From: a bacterium
Lineage (GTDB): Bacteria; Bacillota; Clostridia; Lachnospirales; Lachnospiraceae
Length of the DNA: 64,000 nucleotides
Assembly (NCBI GenBank): GCA_023664305.1
Contig: JAMPFT010000005.1
Location: forward strand, 62,001 to 126,000
Direction of reading: 5' to 3'
The translations under genes were made by a program, and so were the position numbers. Of this stretch, positions 16,660 to 24,984 are shown in pieces. The notes under the pieces were generated by a model. That model searched no databases. It had not been told where the DNA came from and worked only from the letters and a program-made list of their open reading frames with translations. Positions within the stretch are counted from its first letter, which is position 1. Every line of letters starts with the position of its first letter.

Positions 16660-16668
16660 TGATATAAT
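16660..16668 (+). promoter_or_regulatory. extended -10 promoter element, first of two identical copies
   Basis: TGATATAAT (16660-16668) is a perfect extended -10 (TG-n-TATAAT). An 18-bp stretch TGATATAATAACCGCAAA (16660-16677) recurs unchanged at 16811-16828. No good -35 is visible, which extended -10 promoters tolerate. The predicted start falls at about 16675-16678, exactly where a folded element begins. Confidence 0.6.
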
Positions 16669-16677
16669 AACCGCAAA

Positions 16678-16793
16678 GGGCAGAGTCAAATGATCGAAGA
16701 AGCATCTGCCGTGCTCGCACGAGCAGATGCTTCTTCGGGCATTTGACGAGCGAAGCGACCGCGGAAAACCAACGGTTTTTCGCGGCTCTGCCC
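16678..16793 (+). ncRNA. 116-nt three-way-junction RNA candidate
   Basis: Three nested or adjacent perfect or near-perfect stems can be read. P1 pairs GGGCAGAG (16678-16685) with CTCTGCCC (16786-16793). P2 pairs 16686-16692 with 16740-16746, then 16695-16709 with 16723-16737 (15 bp), then 16110-style inner pairing CGTGC (16710-16714) with GCACG (16717-16721). P3 pairs 16759-16770 with 16774-16785 (12 bp, one G-U). It begins at the predicted start site of the upstream promoter and has no T-run at its end. Alternatively it is a mobile palindromic element. Confidence 0.55.
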
Positions 16794-16810
16794 GGGACTT
16801 GCAGAAACCA

Positions 16811-16819
16811 TGATATAAT
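16811..16819 (+). promoter_or_regulatory. second copy of the extended -10 promoter, before phosphoglucomutase
   Basis: TGATATAAT at 16811-16819, inside the second copy of the 18-bp direct repeat, stands 72 bp before the phosphoglucomutase ATG and would give a leader carrying CTGC-GAA-GCAG and CTGC-GGG-GCAG mini-hairpins. Confidence 0.6.
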
Positions 16820-16890
16820 AACCGCAAAAGAAAAACAAGCGGCTGCGAAGCAGAAATAAGCCCTGCGGGGCAGAAACGAGGTAGAATAAA

Positions 16891-18612
16891 ATGAGCTTTA
16901 TGGACGAATTTAATTTCTGGTTGGAGGACGATTACTTTGACCAGGCGACAAAGGACGAGCTGCTGGCGATCCGCAACGATCAGAAGGAGATCGAGGAGAG
17001 GTTCTACAAGGAACTGGAATTTGGCACCGGCGGATTAAGAGGAGTCATTGGTGCAGGAACGAATCGGATGAATATCTATACCGTCCGTAAGGCGACCCAG
17101 GGACTTGCCAATTTTATCTTAAAGCAGGGAACCCAGGCGAAGGGTGTGGCGATTGCCTACGATTCCAGAAGAATGTCCCCGGAGTTTGCGGATGTGGCGG
17201 GTCTGTGTCTTGCGGCGAACGGGATCAAGGCCTATGTGTTTGAATCCCTCAGACCTACCCCGGAATTATCCTTTGCGCTGCGCACCTTGGGCTGTACCGC
17301 GGGTATCGTCGTGACGGCGAGCCACAACCCGCCGGAATATAACGGCTACAAGGTATACTGGGAGGACGGCGCGCAGGTGACCGCCCCCAAGGATAAGCAG
17401 ATTATCGACGAAGTTAAGGCTATCACGGATTTCCATAACTGCAAAACCATGGATAAGGAAGAGGCCGTCAAGGCAGGACTCTATCAGGTGATTGGCAAGG
17501 AGATCGACGATCAGTATATGGTCGAGCTGAAGAAGCAGATCATCCATCCGGACGTCATTCAGGAGATGGCGGAGGATATCACTGTCGTCTATACGCCTCT
17601 GTGCGGCACCGGCAATCTTCCCGTGAGAAGAGTGCTTTCTGAGCTGGGCTTCAAGAAGGTGTTTGTGGTTCCCGAGCAGGAGAATCCGGATCCGGATTTC
17701 ACGACCCTGGACTATCCGAACCCGGAGGATCCCAAGGCGTTTACCTATGCTCTGCGTCTTGCGAAAGAGAAGGACGCGGATATCGTTTTGGCGACGGATC
17801 CGGATGCGGATCGGTTGGGCGTCTATGCGAAGGATACGAAGACGGGCGAATACGTCTCCTTTACGGGAAATATGTCCGGTATGCTGATTGCCGAGTACAT
17901 CCTGCGGGAAAGAACCGCTACCGGAACCATGCCTGCTGATCCGGCGCTGGTGACCACGATCGTGACCACCAATATGACCAGACCCATCACGGCGGCTTAC
18001 GGCGTAAAGCTGATCGAGGTTTTGACCGGCTTTAAGTTCATCGGCGAGCAGATCAAGCTGTTTGAGCAGACCGGGAGCAATCATTATGTGTTCGGACTGG
18101 AGGAGAGCTACGGCTGTCTGGCGGGAACCCACGCGAGGGATAAGGACGCCATCGTGGCGGTAATGTGCCTCTGCGAGGTGGCGGCTTACTGCAAGAAGCA
18201 CGGAAAGACGCTTTGGGACATGATGTTGGATACCTATGAAAAATACGGTTATTATAAAGAGGGGCAGTATACGATTACCATGAAGGGAATCGACGGGGCG
18301 AGACAGATCGCGGAGATCATGGATAAGCTGCGCAGCAATCCGCCTAAGGCTTTCGGCGCAAGGAAGGTTTTGAAGTTCCGGGATTATCAGACGGACAAGA
18401 TTGTGGATATGGAAACGGGAGAAGAGTCCGGAACCGGTCTGCCGAAGTCCAACGTGCTCTACTTTGAGCTGCCGGATGACGAGTGGTGCTGTGCGCGTCC
18501 CTCCGGCACGGAGCCCAAGATCAAATTTTATATGGGTGTCAAGGGAAGCAGCCTCGAGGACGCAAAAGCGCGGCTGGAGCAGCTGACCGAGGATGTGAAG
18601 GCGGAGCTGTAA
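16891..18612 (+). CDS. pgcA: alpha-phosphoglucomutase / phosphomannomutase family
   Basis: This enzyme interconverts glucose-6-phosphate and glucose-1-phosphate, feeding dTDP-glucose and UDP-glucose synthesis. Its 573 residues are the usual length for the Gram-positive PgcA type. Motifs: FGTGGLRGVIGAGTNRMN near the N-terminus, the phosphoserine loop TASHNPPEYNGYKVYW, the metal-binding DPDADRLG, GEESYGC in the sugar-binding loop and RPSGTEPKIKFY in the C-terminal phosphate-binding domain. ATG 16891 starts the family's normal N-terminus (MSFMDEFNFWLEDDYFD). It has its own likely promoter at 16811-16819. Its codon use is more conserved-gene-like than that of the neighbouring glycosyltransferases. 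Confidence 0.96.
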   Translation: MSFMDEFNFWLEDDYFDQATKDELLAIRNDQKEIEERFYKELEFGTGGLRGVIGAGTNRMNIYTVRKATQGLANFILKQGTQAKGVAIAYDSRRMSPEFADVAGLCLAANGIKAYVFESLRPTPELSFALRTLGCTAGIVVTASHNPPEYNGYKVYWEDGAQVTAPKDKQIIDEVKAITDFHNCKTMDKEEAVKAGLYQVIGKEIDDQYMVELKKQIIHPDVIQEMAEDITVVYTPLCGTGNLPVRRVLSELGFKKVFVVPEQENPDPDFTTLDYPNPEDPKAFTYALRLAKEKDADIVLATDPDADRLGVYAKDTKTGEYVSFTGNMSGMLIAEYILRERTATGTMPADPALVTTIVTTNMTRPITAAYGVKLIEVLTGFKFIGEQIKLFEQTGSNHYVFGLEESYGCLAGTHARDKDAIVAVMCLCEVAAYCKKHGKTLWDMMLDTYEKYGYYKEGQYTITMKGIDGARQIAEIMDKLRSNPPKAFGARKVLKFRDYQTDKIVDMETGEESGTGLPKSNVLYFELPDDEWCCARPSGTEPKIKFYMGVKGSSLEDAKARLEQLTEDVKAEL

Positions 18613-18635
18613 CCGGAAAACAGAGGATGATATAC

Positions 18636-18701
18636 GGATTCCCTGCCTGATCTGCAGGACGGATGTTTTGCACCGCTGTATGCAGATCGGGCAGGGAATC
18701 C
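18636..18701 (+). terminator. long inverted repeat, likely terminator after phosphoglucomutase
   Basis: GGATTCCCTGCCTGATCTGCA-type arm at 18636-18656 pairs with 18681-18701, 21 bp with a single G-U. The tail TGCTGTTTGCTTTTGC is T-rich rather than a clean T-run. It begins 23 bp after the stop codon, which fits a terminator or 3'-stabilising hairpin. Confidence 0.65.
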
Positions 18702-18850
18702 TGCTGTTTGCTTTTGCGGACAATGCGGGAGTATCGCGGCATCTGTGCGTATTGTGTTTCGGAGCAGATGTTTTGAAGGAATGGAATCGAAAGGCTTCTG
18801 CGCTCTTATGCCGTATTGCGGCGCTGCCGTGAGTTGATAGGGGAGGGTCG

Positions 18851-20212
18851 ATGGGAAAAATTAGCATCGCCAATCTGAAAAAAACGATATATTATCTGAG
18901 GCGCAACGGGCTCACAAAAACGGTGTGCGCCGCTGGCGAGCGCCTGCGGGGGACGGGAGAGAAGGATTATCGGTGGGAACCTGTTCCGAAGGAAATTCTG
19001 GAGAGCCAGAGAGAACAGGCGGCGGAGCTTTCGCGCGTTCGTTTCAGCATTGTCGTCCCGGCATACCGCACTCCGCCGGAATATCTTGCAAAGATGCTGG
19101 AGTCCGTTCTGAGTCAGACTTATCCGAACTGGGAACTGTTGTTGACGGATGCGACAGAGGATGACAGCGTAAAAACGGTGGTTGACAGCTTCGGCGATTG
19201 CCGCGTCAGATACTGCCGTCTGCCGAAAAACAACGGAATCGCCGAAAATACAAACGCGGGAATCGAGCTGGCGGAGGGGGACTATATCGCCCTGCTTGAC
19301 CATGACGACATGTTGACGGAGAATGCATTGTTTGAAATGGCTTCGGCTGTCGAAAAGGCGCGCGGGCAGGGGACGGAGCTTCAGCTGATGTATTCGGATG
19401 AAGACAAGTGCGACGGCGGGGGAAAGAATTATTATGATCCCCACAGAAAAGAGAAATTTAACCTTGATTTGTTGCTGAGTAACAATTACATTTGTCATTT
19501 TATGGCAATGAAGAGAGAACTGATGCAGGAGCTGAGGCTCCGGCAGGAGTACGACGGAGCGCAGGACTATGATCTGGCGCTGCGCGCGGCGGGAAGGCTG
19601 ATGGAAAGGGAAGAGGAGATCGCCCATATCCCGCTGGTGCTCTATCATTGGAGAAGCCATTCCCTCTCCACGGCCGAAAATCCGCAGAGCAAAAGGTATG
19701 CCTACGACGCGGGACGCCGGGCGGTTCAGGCTTTCGCGGATGCGCGGGGCTGGAAGGCAAAGGTGACGGATACGGAGCATCTTGGTTTTTATCGGCTGGA
19801 ATATGCCGAAAACCCGCTGAAAATGCGGGCTGACCTGGGAGCGGCGGGAGGACGGCTGGTCGCGGGAGGAAGAATCACAGGCGGAAGGATGACGAAGGAC
19901 GGACAGGCGCCGGATAAGGGGCTGCCCGTATCCTTTAGCGGCTACATGCACCGCGCCGTGCTGCAGCAGGATGCAGAAGCGCTGGATATCCGCAATATGG
20001 AGGTAAGAGAAGAATTGTACGGCCTGTTTGAGGAAACGCTGGGAGCGCCTTATGTGACGGTTCCGGGAACAGGGGTTTTTGACGCGTCCTCCCTTCCGGA
20101 GGGGACGGATTATATCGAAGAAAGCAGAAAGATCAGCAGCGCCCTGCGGCAGAAAGGGTATCGGCTGTTATTTATCCCGGAACTTACACGAAATACGGCC
20201 ACAGGAAAGTAA
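18851..20212 (+). CDS. GT2 family glycosyltransferase
   Basis: A 453-residue cytoplasmic glycosyltransferase with GGGGAGGGTCG before the ATG. After a short basic N-terminal stretch, the GT-A domain starts at about residue 58 (FSIVVPAYRTPPEYLAKMLESVLSQTYPNWELL), with NNGIAENTNAGIELA, ALLDHDD as the metal motif, YSDEDK and YDGAQDYDLALRAA. This is the same subfamily as domain 1 of the protein at 11926. Residues about 330-355 form a Gly/Arg-rich insert (GGRLVAGGRITGGRM). The C-terminal ~80 residues are not conserved by eye. The acceptor is unknown. The next gene starts 10 bp downstream. Confidence 0.88.
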   Translation: MGKISIANLKKTIYYLRRNGLTKTVCAAGERLRGTGEKDYRWEPVPKEILESQREQAAELSRVRFSIVVPAYRTPPEYLAKMLESVLSQTYPNWELLLTDATEDDSVKTVVDSFGDCRVRYCRLPKNNGIAENTNAGIELAEGDYIALLDHDDMLTENALFEMASAVEKARGQGTELQLMYSDEDKCDGGGKNYYDPHRKEKFNLDLLLSNNYICHFMAMKRELMQELRLRQEYDGAQDYDLALRAAGRLMEREEEIAHIPLVLYHWRSHSLSTAENPQSKRYAYDAGRRAVQAFADARGWKAKVTDTEHLGFYRLEYAENPLKMRADLGAAGGRLVAGGRITGGRMTKDGQAPDKGLPVSFSGYMHRAVLQQDAEALDIRNMEVREELYGLFEETLGAPYVTVPGTGVFDASSLPEGTDYIEESRKISSALRQKGYRLLFIPELTRNTATGK

Positions 20213-20222
20213 AGGAGCGGAA

Positions 20223-21200
20223 ATGCCAGAAATAACAGTTGTTATACCAAACTACAACGGGATTGCGTTTTTGGAAGACTGCCTAAATTCTGTCCTTGCG
20301 CAGGAGCCGGGGACGCCGGAGTATGATGTGCTGGTGGTCGATAACGGCTCGAAGGACGGGAGCCGGGAGCTGGTGACAGAGCGTTATCCGCAGATACGGC
20401 TGCATGAGCTGCCGGAAAACACAGGCTTCTGCCATGCCGTAAATATCGGGATCAGGCAGGTGGATTCTCCTTATGTCATACTCCTCAACAATGACACAAA
20501 GGTCAGGGCCGGTTTTGTAAAAAATCTTTTTCGGGCCATAGAAGAGCGGGAAAAAGCTTTTTCCGTCAGCGCTGCGATGCTGATGTGGGACAACCCGGAA
20601 CTGTTGGACGACGCGGGGGACAGATACTGTGTCCTCGGCTGGGCCTTTGCCAGGGGAAAGGGGCGGCAGGCCAGGCTTTATTCACGGCCCTGCGAGATTT
20701 TTTCCGCCTGCGGGGGCGCGGCGATTTACCGAAAAGCCGTGTTTGAAGAGATCGGCTGCTTTGACGAGGAGCATTTTGCTTATCTGGAGGATCTGGATAT
20801 CGGATACCGTGCGAAAATTTACGGATATCACAATTATTATGAACCCGCCGCCGAGGTAATTCATTACGGCAGCGCGTCCAGCGGCTCCAGGTACAATGAA
20901 TGGAAAACGTCCCTCGCGGCGGCGAACAGCGTTTATGTGATCGGGAAAAATATGCCTCTGCTGCAGTGGTTCTGGAATCTGCCGTTCCTGGCCGTCGGTT
21001 TTTTGGTGAAATTCCTGTTTTTTACCCGAAAAAGGATGGGGAAGATTTACCTCAGGGGCTTGAAGGACGGATTCCGAAAGCTGTTTTCCGAGGCGGGGAA
21101 AGCGCATAAAGTGTACTTTCGCCCTAAGCATTTGGGCAGCTGTTTTGCCATACAATGGCAGCTTTACCTGAACCTCTTTCGATTCCTTAAGAAATATTAA
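20223..21200 (+). CDS. GT2 family glycosyltransferase (rhamnosyltransferase-like)
   Basis: A 325-residue protein. ATG 20223 is chosen since AAAGGAGCGGAA precedes it and it gives a clean GT2 N-terminus (MPEITVVIPNYNGIAFLEDCLNSVL); the longer frame would overlap the previous gene. Motifs are VDNGSKDGS, LNNDTKV as DxD-like, CGGAAIYRKAVFEEIGCFDEEHFAYLEDLDIGYRAKIYGY, and a C-terminal hydrophobic segment (FWNLPFLAVGFLVKFLFF), which suggests membrane association. It resembles WbbL/RfbF-type rhamnosyltransferases. No hairpin is seen after the stop. Confidence 0.88.
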   Translation: MPEITVVIPNYNGIAFLEDCLNSVLAQEPGTPEYDVLVVDNGSKDGSRELVTERYPQIRLHELPENTGFCHAVNIGIRQVDSPYVILLNNDTKVRAGFVKNLFRAIEEREKAFSVSAAMLMWDNPELLDDAGDRYCVLGWAFARGKGRQARLYSRPCEIFSACGGAAIYRKAVFEEIGCFDEEHFAYLEDLDIGYRAKIYGYHNYYEPAAEVIHYGSASSGSRYNEWKTSLAAANSVYVIGKNMPLLQWFWNLPFLAVGFLVKFLFFTRKRMGKIYLRGLKDGFRKLFSEAGKAHKVYFRPKHLGSCFAIQWQLYLNLFRFLKKY

Positions 21201-21234
21201 GAATTAGCTTCATAATTTCATAAGTTGTTCTCTG

Positions 21235-21240
21235 TATAAT
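21235..21240 (+). promoter_or_regulatory. possible -10 box before the polyprenyl sugar transferase
   Basis: TATAAT (21235-21240) lies in an AT-rich stretch after the previous stop, about 100 bp before the next ATG. No -35 at 16-18 bp spacing is convincing, so only the -10 is called. Confidence 0.35.
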
Positions 21241-21324
21241 AAAATCTGTCAGACGCACGGGATACTGTGCTGCCGCATGAAAATCGGAGCGGGACGGTCG
21301 CTGGCATGATGCTTGGGTGCCATG

Positions 21325-21339
21325 AATTGCGGAGCAATT
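21325..21339 (+). promoter_or_regulatory. hairpin with GGA loop covering the ribosome binding site
   Basis: AATTGC (21325-21330) pairs with GCAATT (21334-21339) around GGA. The ATG follows at 21341, and the GGAG used as ribosome binding site is inside the loop and stem. Translation of the sugar transferase could thus depend on opening this hairpin. Confidence 0.55.
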
Positions 21340-21340
21340 T

Positions 21341-22747
21341 ATGATAAGGGATAATCAGAAGATATTTAACAGATTAATGGTGATTATCGATGCTGCCATT
21401 ATGGTGGTGTCCTTCATGTTGGCGTATTTCTTTAAGTTCTATGTGCTGAATCACGGACCCGGCCCGGGCGTTCTTCCGGCGGAGACGTATTTCGGACTCC
21501 TGATTTTCATCGTGCCCATCTATATTTTTGTTTATTATGTGAACGGAGTGTACGCTCCCAAGAGAACGGTGCGCCGCCGCTTTGAGATTTTTGGAATCGT
21601 AAAGGCGAACACGATCGGGATCATTGCGCTGATCATTCTTTTGTACATGGTTATCCGGGAATTTAATGTCTCCCGGTCCGTGGTAGGATTTTTTTATTTC
21701 TTTAATATTTTTATTACCTCCGGCTTCCGCATCTGTCTGAGAAAGGGACTGAGGGTCATCCGAAGCAAGGGATATAACCTGAAGCATATTCTGCTGGTGG
21801 GCTATTCCAGGGCGGCGGAGGAATATATCGACCGTCTGAACGATAATCCTCAGTGGGGGTATGCGGCGGTAGGCATCCTGGACAATAATATACCGGCGGG
21901 CACGCTGTACCGGGGCGTAAAGGTGCTGGGAAGTCTGGGTAATCTCGAGGTCATTCTGCCGGAGAACAAGCTGGACGAGATCGCGATTACGCTGCCGCTG
22001 AACGATTACGAATATCTGGAGGATATCGTAAGAATCTGTGAAAAGTCAGGCGTGCATACGAAATTTATTCCGGATTATAACAGACTGATACCGAGTAAAC
22101 CGTATACGGAGGATCTGCAGGGACTCCCGGTGATCAATATCCGTTACGTTCCTCTGACGAATACGGGGAATATCATGATGAAGCGGGCGGTGGATATCGC
22201 GGGATCTCTGTTCGGCATTATAATCACTTCGCCGGTGATGCTTTTGGCGGCGGTTCTGGTAAAACTGACCAGCCCCGGACCGGTGATTTTCAAGCAGGAA
22301 CGCGTAGGACTGCATAACAAGCCCTTTTACATGTATAAATTCCGGAGCATGGAACAGCAAAAGCCCACGGACGAAAAAAAGGCGTGGACGGTGCGCAACG
22401 ACCCGAGAGTCACCGCTGTGGGAAAAGTGTTAAGACGTACAAGCCTGGACGAACTGCCTCAGCTGTTTAACATTCTGCGGGGTGATATGAGTTTGGTGGG
22501 GCCGAGGCCGGAGCGTCCGCTGTTCGTGGAAAAATTCCGTGAGGAAATACCGCGTTATATGGTAAAGCATCAGGTAAGACCCGGGCTGACCGGCTGGGCG
22601 CAGGTGAACGGGCTGCGCGGAGATACTTCCATCCGCAAACGGATCGAATACGATATTTACTATATTGAAAACTGGACATTAAGCTTTGACATCAGGATTA
22701 TTATCATGACCTTTTTTACAGGTTTTATCAACAAAAATGCATACTGA
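21341..22747 (+). CDS. undecaprenyl-phosphate sugar-1-phosphate transferase (WbaP/CpsE-like)
   Basis: This initiating enzyme loads a sugar-1-phosphate onto undecaprenyl phosphate and so starts repeat-unit or polymer synthesis at the inner membrane face. Its 468 residues contain four N-terminal helices, a Rossmann-like CoA-binding_3 region (HILLVGYSRAAEEYIDRLN), a fifth hydrophobic segment at about 288-310 (MMKRAVDIAGSLFGIIITSPVMLLAAVLVKLTSPGPVIF) and the bac_transf catalytic core: FKQERVGLHNKPFYMYKFRSM, LRRTSLDELPQLFNILRGDMSLVGPRPERP and VRPGLTGWAQVNGLRG. These are complete. The presence of such an enzyme with Wzm/Wzt is in line with ABC-dependent glycans started on a lipid carrier. The ATG is partly hidden in a hairpin. 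Confidence 0.95.
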   Translation: MIRDNQKIFNRLMVIIDAAIMVVSFMLAYFFKFYVLNHGPGPGVLPAETYFGLLIFIVPIYIFVYYVNGVYAPKRTVRRRFEIFGIVKANTIGIIALIILLYMVIREFNVSRSVVGFFYFFNIFITSGFRICLRKGLRVIRSKGYNLKHILLVGYSRAAEEYIDRLNDNPQWGYAAVGILDNNIPAGTLYRGVKVLGSLGNLEVILPENKLDEIAITLPLNDYEYLEDIVRICEKSGVHTKFIPDYNRLIPSKPYTEDLQGLPVINIRYVPLTNTGNIMMKRAVDIAGSLFGIIITSPVMLLAAVLVKLTSPGPVIFKQERVGLHNKPFYMYKFRSMEQQKPTDEKKAWTVRNDPRVTAVGKVLRRTSLDELPQLFNILRGDMSLVGPRPERPLFVEKFREEIPRYMVKHQVRPGLTGWAQVNGLRGDTSIRKRIEYDIYYIENWTLSFDIRIIIMTFFTGFINKNAY

Positions 22748-22762
22748 TAAGGAGAAAGTATT

Positions 22763-23890
22763 ATGGCGGAAAATCAAAAACGTACCAATGCATCGGGAAA
22801 TTCCGGAAAGAAGGGCCAGACGGCGCAGAAGCGCAAAAGCAGCAAACGGAAAATGATTGTCTTCGGGGTAGAGCTGGTGGTAATTCTGGCCATGGTGGGC
22901 GTGCTGTATCTGGTTATGAACACATCCACCGCGGGTCCCAAGGTTACCGTGCTGGATCCCGAAGATCTGGCGATTCCGGAGGAGATCCAGCAGGCGAAGG
23001 AGGAGGATCCCGAGAACAAGATGCGGGGCTATGTGAACATTGCGCTTTTCGGCGTGGACGCCCGCACCGATAAGCAGCTTCTGAAGGGGAGCCGCAGCGA
23101 CAGCACAATGATTGCAAGCATCAATCTGGATACCGGAGATATTAAGCTGGTCAGTATCTATCGCGATACTTATCTTAACACCGGCAATAAATATACGAAA
23201 TGTAACGCCGCGTACTCTTACGGCGGGGCGGAGCAGGCGATCAAGATGCTGAATATGAATCTGGATATGGATATCGAGAATTTCGTGACGGTGGGCTACA
23301 AGGGGCTGAGCGAGGTGATCGACGGTCTCGGAGGCGTGTACATCGATGTGGACTCAGCGGAGTTAAAGCATATCAATAATTACCAGATCGATGTCGCAAA
23401 GGTCCTGGGCTGCGACTATATCCCGGTGAAGGATACAGGCTATCAGCTGTTAAACGGCTTACAGGCAACCGCATACTGCAGAATCCGTTACACCAAAGGC
23501 GATGACTTCAAGCGTACCGCAAGACAGCGCGAGGTGATTAAGGCGATCGAGGAGCAGGCGAAGAAGGCGGATCTGGCTTCGCTGCAAAGCGCGTTCAACG
23601 GCGCAATCGACGATATTTATACCAGTCTGGATACGGACACGATTCTGGAATTACTGGGCCATATTGCGGAGTACCGCATCGTGGAGGAGGCAGGATTCCC
23701 CCATGAAGACATGCGCACCGTCGCAAACGTCGGAGCCGTGGGAAGCAGTATCATACCGACGGATCTGGAGTCAAACGTGATATGGCTGCATCAATTTTTG
23801 TTTGACGATGAAGACTACACCGTTACAAACAGCGTGCGGGAGTACGGGGCCAAGATCGCGTCTGATACGGAACCGTACATTAAGGACTGA
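22763..23890 (+). CDS. LytR-CpsA-Psr (LCP) family glycopolymer ligase
   Basis: LCP proteins move lipid-linked glycopolymers onto peptidoglycan at the outer membrane face of Gram-positives. This 375-residue protein has a basic cytosolic N-terminus, one transmembrane segment (residues about 30-50) and an extracellular LCP domain: NIALFGVDAR, RSDSTMIASINLDTGDIKLVSIYRDTYL, GLSEVIDGLGGVYIDVD and LNGLQATAYCRIRYTKGDDFKRTARQREVIKAI. The arginine and aspartate residues that bind the pyrophosphate are present in these motifs. It follows the sugar transferase by 15 bp with an AAGGAGAAAG site. This gene is the best hint that the polymer ends up covalently on the wall. Confidence 0.95.
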   Translation: MAENQKRTNASGNSGKKGQTAQKRKSSKRKMIVFGVELVVILAMVGVLYLVMNTSTAGPKVTVLDPEDLAIPEEIQQAKEEDPENKMRGYVNIALFGVDARTDKQLLKGSRSDSTMIASINLDTGDIKLVSIYRDTYLNTGNKYTKCNAAYSYGGAEQAIKMLNMNLDMDIENFVTVGYKGLSEVIDGLGGVYIDVDSAELKHINNYQIDVAKVLGCDYIPVKDTGYQLLNGLQATAYCRIRYTKGDDFKRTARQREVIKAIEEQAKKADLASLQSAFNGAIDDIYTSLDTDTILELLGHIAEYRIVEEAGFPHEDMRTVANVGAVGSSIIPTDLESNVIWLHQFLFDDEDYTVTNSVREYGAKIASDTEPYIKD

Positions 23891-23999
23891 CGGAGACAGT
23901 AAACGGAACGCCGAAGGGGGGCTGAATGCTCCCCTTTTCCCTGTAAACGGGAGGATTTCGGTATCATATATTCGGAATACGAGGGAAGGATGAAAGACA

Positions 24000-24929
24000 T
24001 TGAAGACGGACGTGATCATTCCCACCTACAAGCCGGGAAGAGAGCTGTTCGAACTGTTGGACGCTCTCAAAAACCAGACGGCGGCCGTCGGGAAAATAAT
24101 TCTCATGAATACGGAAAAAAAGTTTTTTGAGGAACTTGTCGGGGAACGCGAATTTGAGGAGAAATATCCTGATGTGGAAGTGCATCATCTGTCCAAGGCA
24201 GAATTTGACCACGGCGGGACAAGACATAAGGCCGTAGGGTATTCTGAGAGCGACGTGTTTGTACTTATGACACAGGACGCCATGCCTGCGGATGAATTTC
24301 TGATTGAGAAGCTGACGGCCCGGCTTACCGGAAAGGCGGCGGTGGCGTACGGAAGGCAGCTGCCTGCGCCGGACAGCAGAGAGACGGAAAAGATATCCCG
24401 GTATTTCAACTATCCGGAGCAATCCTGCGTCAAGACGCGGGAGGACATAGAGAAAATGGGGATCAAGGCCTTTTTCTGTTCAAATGTCTGCGCCGCCTAC
24501 AGACGAGACGTCTATGAGGAATCGGGAGGATTCCTTCGTCATACTATATTTAATGAGGACATGATCTATGCGGCCAAAGCGCTGAAAGCCGGCCATGAGA
24601 TTATCTATGAGGCGGAGGCGAAGGTGTTCCATTCGCATAACTACACGAATTTGCAGCAGTTTCGGAGGAACTTCGATCTCGGAGTCTCTCAGGCCGCGCA
24701 CCCGGAGATCTTTCGGGATGTGCCCTCCGAGGCGGAGGGAAAAAAGCTTGTGAAAGCCGCGTGGGATCACCTGAGGCGGGAAAAAAAGCGGCGGCTTTTT
24801 CCCGGCTTCTGTGTGCAGTGCGGATTTAAATACGCCGGATACCTTTTGGGAAAAAGCTATGAGAGACTGCCGGAAAAGTGGATTATGAGGTTTACGGATA
24901 ACAGAGACTATTGGAAGAGCGGTTCGTGA
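24000..24929 (+). CDS. GT2 family glycosyltransferase (rhamnosyltransferase-like)
   Basis: A 309-residue protein. TTG 24000 is the start in the GT2 frame (MKTDVIIPTYKPGRELFELLDALKNQT); the nearby ATG at 23990 is out of frame. GAGGGAAGGA precedes it. Motifs are FDHGGTRHKAVGYSESDVFVLMTQDAMP, which matches the pattern of RgpB/WbbL-like rhamnosyltransferases (HGGTR...MTQDA), FFCSNVCAAYRRDVYEESGGF and FNEDMIYAAKAL. HGGTR with MTQDA is typical of enzymes that add L-rhamnose from dTDP-rhamnose, which fits the rfb genes at the start of the window. It is 109 bp downstream of the LCP gene. Confidence 0.88.
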   Translation: MKTDVIIPTYKPGRELFELLDALKNQTAAVGKIILMNTEKKFFEELVGEREFEEKYPDVEVHHLSKAEFDHGGTRHKAVGYSESDVFVLMTQDAMPADEFLIEKLTARLTGKAAVAYGRQLPAPDSRETEKISRYFNYPEQSCVKTREDIEKMGIKAFFCSNVCAAYRRDVYEESGGFLRHTIFNEDMIYAAKALKAGHEIIYEAEAKVFHSHNYTNLQQFRRNFDLGVSQAAHPEIFRDVPSEAEGKKLVKAAWDHLRREKKRRLFPGFCVQCGFKYAGYLLGKSYERLPEKWIMRFTDNRDYWKSGS

Positions 24930-24984
24930 CGGCGCGCTGCCCGTCATGAGGCAATAGCAAAGCGGCGCGGAAATGAGGGAGAAT

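Noticed and set aside
17266-18873. 535-codon open frame on the minus strand
   Set aside because: It is antisense to phosphoglucomutase, whose motifs are complete; the shadow is His/Arg/Leu-rich without domains.
24930-24984. glmS ribozyme/riboswitch
   Set aside because: Only 55 bp lie before the glmS start and they follow directly on a glycosyltransferase gene; a ribozyme needs about 150 nt or more.
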